A stretch of 6,775 bases of DNA from Nitrososphaerota archaeon (GTDB lineage: Archaea; Thermoproteota; Nitrososphaeria; Nitrososphaerales; JAPUIC01). Of this stretch, positions 1 to 5,403 are shown in pieces. Below the pieces are notes generated by a model that saw only the letters and a list, made by a program, of their open reading frames with translations, ran no database searches and was not told the DNA's origin. The stretch lies in contig JAPUIC010000030.1 of assembly GCA_027297425.1 (NCBI GenBank), forward strand, positions 1 to 6,775, read 5' to 3'. Each line of letters begins with the position of its first letter. Within the stretch, counting starts at the first letter, position 1. The position numbers and the translations under genes are program-made.

Positions 1-489
1 AGAGCAATGATTAAAGAAGTTGTAACAACAATTCAACGATCTACAGGGAAGAAGCCTCAGGGATGGCTAGGACCGGCTATGGCAGAAACCTATCGGTCGC
101 TGGATATCTTAGCCGAAAATGGAATAAGATACGTATGTGACTGGACGAATGATGACCAACCATACCAGATGAAGGTAAAGAAAGGTTCCCTATTTTCGAT
201 TCCATACTCTGCTGAACTTAACGATCTGCCAATTTTCATCCGCAATGGGTTTACCGCTGAAGAATTTTACCAGATGTGTAAGGAGCAGTTCGATACATTA
301 TATGATGAAGGAGCAGAGAATGGGCGAGTGATGTGTCTATCGCTCCATCCATTTGTTATCGGACAGCCTTTTCGAATTAAAGCTCTCGATAGGGTATTGA
401 AGTATATTACTGGAAAGAAGGATGTATGGGTAACTACAGGCTCAGAGATAATCGATTGGACCTCGAAATCTCACAAAGATAAAAAATAG
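1..489 (+). CDS. PuuE/allantoinase-like polysaccharide deacetylase family hydrolase, 5'-truncated
   Basis: This is the C-terminal part of a polysaccharide-deacetylase-fold (NodB-like barrel) hydrolase. The reading frame is open to the window edge (Arg-Ala precede the Met at 7-9), so that Met is probably internal and the real start lies upstream. The closest remembered match is the PuuE allantoinase / cyclic-imide hydrolase branch, which opens cyclic amides rather than deacetylating sugars. Matching segments, numbered from the Met at 7-9, are GKKPQGWLGPAM (14-25), a Tyr-Val-Cys-Asp-Trp-Thr-Asn-Asp-Asp stretch (42-50), SIPYSAELND (64-73), a Phe-Tyr-x-Met-Cys...Leu-Tyr-x-Glu-Gly-Ala helix (87-103), and the catalytic-type LSLHPFVIGQP with His114 (111-121). 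PuuE proteins are about 300 residues, so roughly half is visible, and the N-terminal metal-binding Asp/His motif is outside the window. No signal peptide can be judged. The following gene starts 171 bases downstream. The family call is fairly safe; allantoin as substrate is not, because many paralogues act on unknown substrates. Confidence 0.8.
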   Translation, partial: RAMIKEVVTTIQRSTGKKPQGWLGPAMAETYRSLDILAENGIRYVCDWTNDDQPYQMKVKKGSLFSIPYSAELNDLPIFIRNGFTAEEFYQMCKEQFDTLYDEGAENGRVMCLSLHPFVIGQPFRIKALDRVLKYITGKKDVWVTTGSEIIDWTSKSHKDKK

Positions 490-532
490 CAATAGTTAGG
501 AATTCCGACTCAGAAGGGACTATCAGCTCATA

Positions 533-596
533 AATTCGGGACAGACTGCAGTATTCTTCGCTTGGCTATCGTCTACGCAGGACGCGGTCCCAAATT
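533..596. repeat. imperfect inverted repeat in the 490-660 intergenic gap
   Basis: The arms are AATTCGGGAC (533-542) and GTCCCAAATT (587-596). They are complementary at 9 of 10 positions and separated by 44 bases. The site lies between the PuuE-like gene and the amidohydrolase gene, upstream of the TATA-like box at 632. It could be an operator or part of a processed 3' end, but the long loop and single mismatch mean chance is quite possible. I see no T-run after it, so it is not a clear terminator. Confidence 0.25.
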
Positions 597-631
597 CCAG
601 ATCGTTAGATATGAGTTCTAGCATTCAACGC

Positions 632-639
632 TTAAATAT
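632..639 (+). promoter_or_regulatory. TATA-like box before the amidohydrolase gene
   Basis: The sequence TTAAATAT is centred about 25 bases upstream of the ATG at 661, the distance at which an archaeal TATA box sits from a transcription start. If transcription begins at the ATG, the mRNA is leaderless, which would explain why only AGAGA and no real Shine-Dalgarno sequence precedes the gene. I see no clear purine-rich BRE directly upstream and no bacterial -35/-10 pair. Confidence 0.4.
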
Positions 640-660
640 TCTAAAAGAGAAATTCAAGTC

Positions 661-1560
661 ATGATTATTGACGTCCAGCACCACTGGACCGTCTTTGACC
701 CTTACACTGAAAAATATGCGGCTGAACCCTTAGAACGTCGAATAGCAGAGATGGGGCAGTATGGCATAGACAAAGCAGCCATGTCTAACCAACCTAAACC
801 GAATGATCGTACAAACATTGAAGATTATAGGTTGCTGAACGGACAACTGAAGGACGCTGTTGAGAAGTACCCAGATCACTTCATACCTCTTCCAAGCATA
901 CCGCTCTCAGATCTCAAATCGGGACGCGAGATATTGGATGAGGCTATGTCTAAAATTGAGCCATCGGGTATATTTGTGAGACCCTATAAAGGGAGGATAG
1001 ACGCTCCAGAGATCTGGCCATTATACGATAAAATTTGTAATGAAGATCTTACGGTTGTAGTTCATCCAATCTATCCAGAACCTACGGAATACTACAAGCC
1101 TTACCATCTCGGTGGTTCTGTTGGATTCATGTTCAATAGCACCTTGGCAGCTGCCTATGCCATATTTTCAGGTCTATTGGAAGCTTTTCCTAAACTTAGG
1201 ATCGTGTTTCCTCATCTTGGAGGGACGCTACCTTTTCTCATAGGCAGAATCGATAATACTTACGAAATCTCCGGTTCCAAGATTCCCAAGAGACCGATCG
1301 AATATTTCAAGAGACTATACTTTGATACTGCTTGCTATCATCAAGAAGCGCTTGACTACACCTGCAAGATGGTAGGCCCTGATAAACTCCTTCTCGGAAC
1401 CGATTATGGTTGTCCATACAAAGAATGCTTCGTCAAACCCGCCCTTCAGATCGGGATGATCAACAAGCTAGACATTAGTGAGGAGGACAAGAAGAAGATA
1501 CTGGGTGATAACGCTGCGAAGCTTCTTAAAGTTGAGGCCCTCAAGCCTATTGCAGAATAA
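661..1560 (+). CDS. ACMSD-like amidohydrolase family (amidohydrolase 2) protein with Gln at first metal position
   Basis: This 299-residue cytoplasmic TIM-barrel protein belongs to the amidohydrolase-related family (PF04909), which includes ACMSD, resorcylate and iso-orotate decarboxylases and lactone hydrolases. The length is typical. Seen in order: strand-1 motif IDVQHHW (residues 3-9), strand-5 VVVHPIYPE with His135, the family-typical segment from about 150 to 197 ending in VFPHLGGTLPFLIGRID with His185, and LLLGTDYGCPY with the catalytic Asp248. In ACMSD the first motif is His-x-His and in several decarboxylases Glu-x-His; here it is Gln6-x-His8 (codon CAG), so the metal site lacks the first His while the other ligands are kept. 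The ATG start is supported because the metal motif must lie within a few residues of the N terminus. The gene is co-oriented with its neighbours, 112 bases before the molybdenum hydroxylase gene. Substrate unknown: an aromatic or heterocyclic carboxylate, or a lactone, is plausible from family and context. Confidence 0.85.
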   Translation: MIIDVQHHWTVFDPYTEKYAAEPLERRIAEMGQYGIDKAAMSNQPKPNDRTNIEDYRLLNGQLKDAVEKYPDHFIPLPSIPLSDLKSGREILDEAMSKIEPSGIFVRPYKGRIDAPEIWPLYDKICNEDLTVVVHPIYPEPTEYYKPYHLGGSVGFMFNSTLAAAYAIFSGLLEAFPKLRIVFPHLGGTLPFLIGRIDNTYEISGSKIPKRPIEYFKRLYFDTACYHQEALDYTCKMVGPDKLLLGTDYGCPYKECFVKPALQIGMINKLDISEEDKKKILGDNAAKLLKVEALKPIAE

Positions 1561-1574
1561 TCTATCCACCAGCT

Positions 1575-1626
1575 TCTTCCTAGCGAAGAGATAATGATGA
1601 AGCAGGGACCATACTCGTCCGTTTTT
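1575..1626 (+). terminator. possible terminator region after the amidohydrolase gene
   Basis: A small hairpin (TCTTC at 1575-1579 with GAAGA at 1585-1589, five-base loop) lies 15 bases after the stop codon. An isolated T5 tract in a pyrimidine-rich stretch (1622-1626) follows about 35 bases later. They are too far apart for a bacterial intrinsic terminator; archaeal termination needs only an oligo-T run, so the T tract alone could act. Weak evidence. Confidence 0.2.
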
Positions 1627-1639
1627 CCTCTCAGAAAGC

Positions 1640-1650
1640 TATAATTCATA
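1640..1650 (+). promoter_or_regulatory. TATA-like box before the molybdenum hydroxylase gene
   Basis: TATAATTCATA is centred about 28 bases upstream of the TTG at 1673, near the distance expected for an archaeal TATA box and a leaderless transcript. It also contains a perfect bacterial -10 hexamer (TATAAT, 1640-1645), but no recognisable -35 lies about 17 bases upstream. It supports TTG at 1673 over the internal ATG at 1745. Confidence 0.3.
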
Positions 1651-1672
1651 CCCAAAATGGTAATCTAAAGAA

Positions 1673-4060
1673 TTGCAATCTGCTGCCCACCTTCAAACTG
1701 AGCTGGAATTTGGCGAACAAAAGAAGGCCTACATTGGTAAGCCAATGAAGAGGAAGGAAGATTATACGCTACTACAAGGAGGTGGCCAATTCTTAGACGA
1801 CCTTAAGATTCCTAAGACTGCTTACGTTAGCATTCTTAGGAGTAACTATGCGCATGCGCGTATTGTCAAGATCGATAAGTCTAAAGCTCTTGAACTTGAC
1901 GGGGTAATAGGCGTAGTAGATCATCCAGATCTAGAAGGTAAGTACACTCCGCCTGATTTTGGGACGGAGGAGATCAAAGGTGCGAAACTGAGACCTTTGG
2001 CTAAAGACAAGGTTCGATACGTTGGCGAACCAGTAGTTGCTGTGCTCGCACGGGATCGATATATCGCAGAAGACGCCCTCGAACTTATAGACGTAGAGTA
2101 CGAGCGTTTAGAGCCAGTAGTAAACCCTGAAGATGCGATAACAACGAATAATCTGATCTACCCGGAATGGGGGACAAATGTAGCTATTCACTTTGAACAT
2201 GATTCCGGGAATACAGAAGAAGTATTCTCAAACGCAGATCATGTATTCGAAGAAAGTTTGAAGATGCACCGACATACTGGAACTCCGATAGAGACGCGTG
2301 GGATAACCGCACATTTTGAGCAAGTACGCGATAGAATAACGGTATGGTCAACTACGCATATGCCCCACATCTATCGGGTTGCAATAGCTGGATTTCTAAA
2401 TCTTAACGAAAACAAGATTCGGGTCATTTCTGGAAACATAGGTGGATCCTATGGGACCAAAAGTGTACCCAATCCTGAAGACTTACTTTTACCTCTACTA
2501 TCAGTCCTATTCAAGATCCCGGTGAAATGGGTTGAGACTCGAATGGAGAGCTTCAAGGCGGTACCGCAAGCTAGGGAACAGACGCACCATATCAAACTCG
2601 CAGTGAGCAATGAAGGTAAGATATTGGGGATAAAGGATAGGATAGTTGCCGACCTTGGATCGATGGCAAATCGTACCGGGCCTATCGAGGCATTCAACTC
2701 GGTATCCTTCGTTCCTGGAAATTATGCTATTGATAACTATTCGTTCGAGCTTCTCGGGGTAGTGACGAATAGAACGCCCCTCGGCCCGTACAGAGGTTTT
2801 GGTAAGAGTGCACCAAATTTCATGATAGAACGCATGGTGGACATCGTATCTAAGAAATTAGGTATCGATGTTACAGAGATCAGGTCTAGGAACCTCGTTG
2901 ACAAATTCCCGTACGAAAATGCTGCAGGTGCAGTTTACGATAGTGGAAGTTACAAGGAAGCTTTGGAGAAAGCGGTGAAGGAGGTAGATTATGAAGGCAT
3001 GAGAAGATATCAAACTGAAAGACGCGTATACAAGGAGTACATAGGAATAGGGATATCATCTTCAGTGGATCCCTCAGGTCACTGTGTAAAAGATGGTGCG
3101 ATAAGCGCATATGATGCAGTGACTATACGGATCGGCCGCCAGGGCAAAGTAGTCGTTCTGACAGGTGCATGTGGTCTCATCGGGACCGGACACGAGACTG
3201 TTTTTTCACAGGTGGTAGCGGAGGTATTGGGTGTTTTACCTGAGGATGTCGAGGTAATTGAAGCAGATACATATGCGACCCCTGTTGGACAGGGATCCTT
3301 TAGTGATAGAACATCTGTATACACGATCTCAGCAGCTAAGATAGCAGCAGAGAAGCTAAAAGCGAAGATCCTGAAGATTGCAGCCATAAAGTTAGAGGTC
3401 AGAGCAGAGGATCTCGATACCTATAATGGAAATGTCTTTCATAAGACTGATCAGAGCAAAAAAACAAGCGTAAAGGATGTAGCGCGTGAGGTCTTTACTA
3501 GAACATACAACCTTCCTGATGATATCGACGCAGGACTGGAAGTGACGCACTACTTTTCATTAAGAAACCTGAAGTTCTTTCCGGGGAAGAAGGGAACCAT
3601 GTTCTACCCCTGCTTTGGTAATAGTTGCCACGCCGTAGTTGTGAAGGTCGAGCCAGATACCGGCCGTATCAAGATTCTAAAGTACGTGGTGGTTCATGAC
3701 TCCGGCACGATACTGAATTCCATGATCGTTAAGGGACAGATACTCGGCGCTGTCGCGGCAGGTATTGGCGGGGCAATCTCTGAAGAGCTAATCTATGATG
3801 ATGAAGGACAGTTATTGAATGCAAGTTTTATGGAGTACCTATTGCCTACAACTCTCGAAATCCCAGAAATAGACCTCTTTCACCTAGAGTCGCCATCCCC
3901 TAGGACGGAACTCGGATCAAAGGGTGTAGGAGAAGCAGGAATAATCGGTTGTTACGCTGCATTAGCTAACGCTGTTGAGGACGCACTATCACCTTTTGAT
4001 GTTAAGATAAAAGAACTTCCCCTGAAGCCGGAGTACCTCTGGAGTCTCGTGAACAAGTAG
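1673..4060 (+). CDS. xanthine dehydrogenase/aldehyde oxidase/CoxL family, large molybdopterin-binding subunit
   Basis: This 795-residue catalytic subunit of a molybdenum hydroxylase inserts an oxygen from water into a C-H bond of a heterocycle, aldehyde or similar substrate. The N-terminal aldehyde oxidase a/b hammerhead domain covers about 20-150 (GKPMKRKED, RYVGEPVVAVLARDR). The molybdopterin-binding domain follows, with GNIGGSYGTK (254-263), GPYRGFG (371-377), GTGHET (504-509), VGQGSFSDRTS (538-548), HDSGTILN (675-682) and LGSKGVGEAG (747-756). Glu754 matches the catalytic base. The GPYRGFG loop lacks the AYRCSFR active-site signature of form I CO dehydrogenase, so this is not a true CoxL. 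In GTGHET a Thr (505) replaces the usual Gln. Length is normal. TTG at 1673 is chosen for the TATA-like box; ATG at 1745 is the alternative and would still keep the domain. No FAD (CoxM) or 2Fe-2S (CoxS) subunit gene is visible, so electron partners must be encoded elsewhere or this is a lone subunit. Substrate not predictable. Confidence 0.9.
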   Translation: MQSAAHLQTELEFGEQKKAYIGKPMKRKEDYTLLQGGGQFLDDLKIPKTAYVSILRSNYAHARIVKIDKSKALELDGVIGVVDHPDLEGKYTPPDFGTEEIKGAKLRPLAKDKVRYVGEPVVAVLARDRYIAEDALELIDVEYERLEPVVNPEDAITTNNLIYPEWGTNVAIHFEHDSGNTEEVFSNADHVFEESLKMHRHTGTPIETRGITAHFEQVRDRITVWSTTHMPHIYRVAIAGFLNLNENKIRVISGNIGGSYGTKSVPNPEDLLLPLLSVLFKIPVKWVETRMESFKAVPQAREQTHHIKLAVSNEGKILGIKDRIVADLGSMANRTGPIEAFNSVSFVPGNYAIDNYSFELLGVVTNRTPLGPYRGFGKSAPNFMIERMVDIVSKKLGIDVTEIRSRNLVDKFPYENAAGAVYDSGSYKEALEKAVKEVDYEGMRRYQTERRVYKEYIGIGISSSVDPSGHCVKDGAISAYDAVTIRIGRQGKVVVLTGACGLIGTGHETVFSQVVAEVLGVLPEDVEVIEADTYATPVGQGSFSDRTSVYTISAAKIAAEKLKAKILKIAAIKLEVRAEDLDTYNGNVFHKTDQSKKTSVKDVAREVFTRTYNLPDDIDAGLEVTHYFSLRNLKFFPGKKGTMFYPCFGNSCHAVVVKVEPDTGRIKILKYVVVHDSGTILNSMIVKGQILGAVAAGIGGAISEELIYDDEGQLLNASFMEYLLPTTLEIPEIDLFHLESPSPRTELGSKGVGEAGIIGCYAALANAVEDALSPFDVKIKELPLKPEYLWSLVNK

Positions 4061-4142
4061 TTCGTATAGAATATCTGGAGTAGGCCACTTGTCATTTCTG
4101 AACTCGATCTCTTCCTTTTGCATTCGGAGTTAGTGAGCATCC
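4061..4142 (+). promoter_or_regulatory. intergenic gap before panD: possible upstream TATA-like element and weak Shine-Dalgarno
   Basis: An AT-rich TATAGAATAT (4065-4074) follows the stop of the hydroxylase gene about 70 bases before the panD GTG. A pyrimidine-rich stretch (4108-4119) and a GGAG (4126-4129) come next. The GGAG-to-GTG spacing of 13 bases is long for a Shine-Dalgarno site. Unlike the flanking genes, no TATA-like box sits 25-28 bases before this start, so panD may be co-transcribed with the hydroxylase gene or have a leadered mRNA. Confidence 0.2.
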
Positions 4143-4511
4143 GTGTACATTACGCTTCTCAAATCCAAGATACATAGAGTTGTAGTAACAGGTTCAGATA
4201 AGGAGTATGAGGGGAGCCTGATCTTAGATTCGAATTTGATGACCGCTGCAGAAATGGTCGAGTACGAAAAAGTGGAGCTCTGGAACGTCTCCAATGGGGA
4301 ACGTTTCAGCACCTACCTCATTCCGGGAAAGCAGGGAGAAGTAATTGTAAATGGAGCTGCTGCGTGGAGAGCCAAGCCAGGTGACAAGCTCATAGTATCA
4401 AGTTTTGCGACTATAGAAAGAGAGAAGGTGCAAAATTGGACCCCGACGATAGTTATTCTCGATGGTGAGAATAAGATATCCAAAATTAAGAGTAAAAATC
4501 AGAAAGCCTAA
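4143..4511 (+). CDS. panD: aspartate 1-decarboxylase, pyruvoyl-dependent
   Basis: PanD converts L-aspartate to beta-alanine and CO2, the beta-alanine supply for pantothenate and CoA. The 122-residue protein aligns with E. coli PanD without gaps over its first 58 residues as I recall that sequence. The self-cleavage site YEGS places Gly24-Ser25 exactly where the enzyme cuts itself into beta and alpha chains, with Ser25 becoming the pyruvoyl group. Also present are Lys9, His11, Arg54, Thr57 and Tyr58 (WNVSNGERFSTY, 47-58), VNGAAA (69-74), and the C-terminal PGDKLIVSSF region (about 85-94). All residues needed for processing and catalysis that I can name are kept, so it should be active. The GTG start is fixed by this alignment. 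The gene lies 82 bases after the hydroxylase gene and is not beside panB or panC within this window. It may serve CoA synthesis or belong functionally to the catabolic cluster; the sequence cannot tell. Confidence 0.95.
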   Translation: MYITLLKSKIHRVVVTGSDKEYEGSLILDSNLMTAAEMVEYEKVELWNVSNGERFSTYLIPGKQGEVIVNGAAAWRAKPGDKLIVSSFATIEREKVQNWTPTIVILDGENKISKIKSKNQKA

Positions 4512-4558
4512 TCAAAAGACCTGCACAACTTTGCCGACATTATACTATTGGCTTTTGA
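4512..4558 (+). terminator. inverted repeat just after panD, possible terminator
   Basis: TCAAAAG (4512-4518) starts immediately after the panD stop codon and is perfectly complementary to CTTTTGA (4552-4558). With one bulged A (4519) the pairing extends by CC/GG (4520-4521 with 4550-4551), giving nine pairs around a loop of about 28 bases. The downstream arm contains a T4. It could end the panD transcript or mark its 3' end, but the large loop and the absence of a T-run after the stem make it weak. Confidence 0.3.
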
Positions 4559-4610
4559 GGCGATCTCCTGTTTTAGAAGGAATTAATTCAGCCAACACCT
4601 TTCATTAGAC

Positions 4611-4620
4611 TTAAGAAATA
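4611..4620 (+). promoter_or_regulatory. TATA-like box before the SDR gene
   Basis: TTAAGAAATA is centred about 25 bases upstream of the TTG at 4641, the same spacing as the box before the amidohydrolase gene. No Shine-Dalgarno sequence is seen between box and start (the sequence there is rich in C and T with no purine run). Together these favour a leaderless transcript beginning at the TTG. Confidence 0.4.
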
Positions 4621-4640
4621 GCCCGCTCAATAGCCGTCTG

Positions 4641-5396
4641 TTGAGACTCAAGGATAAAGTGAGTATTGTCACCGGATCCTCATCTGGAATCGGTAGGGGA
4701 ATAGCGCTTAGGTTTGCCAAAGAGGGGGCATCAGTGGTTGTAGCCTCGCCAAGAGTTTCTGACAATGAAACGGTCGCAACAGAAATAAGATCTCTTGGAT
4801 CTAGAGCGCTCCCCCTGAATGTGGATGTAACGAACAGTTCTGATATTGACATGATGGTTTCGAGGACGATAGAGGAATACGGTAAGATCGATATTTTGGT
4901 CAATAATGCAGGTAGATCCGAGAATAAGCGGTTCATGGATACCGACGAAAAGAGCTGGGATGCGATCTTAGATCTGAACCTAAAAGGTACATTCCTATGT
5001 TCCAAAGCAGTTGGAATAAAGATGATTAATAGTAATAGTGGAAAGATAATTAACCTCAGTTCGGTCTCAAGTGAGATGTATGTTAAGGGAGTAGGGCCTC
5101 ATTATCACGCATCGAAAGCAGGGATCAATGCATTGACTAGAGTCATGGCGGTCGAGTTGGCGGAATATAATATCAATGTAAATGCTATAGGGCCAGGAAT
5201 TATAGAGAGTGGATTAACTCGCGAAGCGCTGCAGATAGATAAGGCAAAACAACATTTTCTAGATCGATTAGCAATCAAAAGGATCGGTCAGCCGGAAGAC
5301 GTCGCCTCGCTGGCAGTATATCTAGCGTCAGAAGAATCCGATTATGTTACTGGGCAGACGATCTACATTGATGCGGGATGGTCGCTAAGAGCATAG
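4641..5396 (+). CDS. classical short-chain dehydrogenase/reductase (SDR), FabG/glucose-dehydrogenase-like
   Basis: This 251-residue NAD(P)-dependent oxidoreductase acts in the cytoplasm on a hydroxyl/carbonyl substrate. The Rossmann fold is complete: cofactor motif TGSSSGIG (11-18), strand-4 motif NNAG (88-91), Asn113, catalytic Ser141, YHASK with Tyr155 and Lys159, and the PG turn (185-186) followed by the substrate-cap region. After strand 2 comes Ala-Ser-Pro-Arg (35-38) rather than an acidic residue, which hints at NADP(H), an inference only. The C-terminal VTGQTIYIDAGW (236-247) is typical, with Ala for the second position of the usual DGG. Length is standard. The TTG start gives the normal SDR N terminus (MRLKDKVSIVTG), leaving little doubt despite the rare start codon. 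It follows panD by 129 bases and ends 7 bases before the stop of the opposite-strand gene. The substrate cannot be read from the sequence; an alcohol or oxo intermediate of the neighbouring pathway is a guess. Confidence 0.9.
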   Translation: MRLKDKVSIVTGSSSGIGRGIALRFAKEGASVVVASPRVSDNETVATEIRSLGSRALPLNVDVTNSSDIDMMVSRTIEEYGKIDILVNNAGRSENKRFMDTDEKSWDAILDLNLKGTFLCSKAVGIKMINSNSGKIINLSSVSSEMYVKGVGPHYHASKAGINALTRVMAVELAEYNINVNAIGPGIIESGLTREALQIDKAKQHFLDRLAIKRIGQPEDVASLAVYLASEESDYVTGQTIYIDAGWSLRA

Positions 5397-5403
5397 ATCA
5401 GTT

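Noticed and set aside
7..9. ATG at 7-9 as the true start of the first gene
   Set aside because: The frame is open to the left edge, and a 160-residue protein would lack the N-terminal half and metal motif of this family. It is a truncated gene, not a small one.
490..660. Possible tRNA or small RNA in the first intergenic gap
   Set aside because: No T-loop GTTCGA-type sequence, cloverleaf pairing or clear terminator was found; only the weak inverted repeat and the TATA-like box stand out.
1446..1655. Minus-strand 69-codon open frame
   Set aside because: It mostly overlaps the end of the well-supported amidohydrolase gene on the other strand. Its translation is low-complexity Ser/Leu with no recognisable domain.
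2449..3387. Three minus-strand open frames (2449-2697, 2886-3110, 3079-3387)
   Set aside because: All lie opposite the molybdenum hydroxylase gene, whose protein has clear motifs throughout. The translations look like antisense shadows.
1673..4060. Reading the large subunit as CO dehydrogenase CoxL
   Set aside because: The form I signature AYRCSFR is replaced by GPYRGFG, and no CoxM/CoxS genes are adjacent. CO oxidation is not supported.
3952..4312. Two minus-strand open frames around the panD start
   Set aside because: They overlap the hydroxylase C terminus and panD, both strongly supported, and show no domain or start signal of their own.
4583..5005. Minus-strand 140-codon open frame
   Set aside because: It lies opposite the N-terminal half of the SDR, whose cofactor motif TGSSSGIG is unmistakable. 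The product is Ser/Leu-rich without a known fold.
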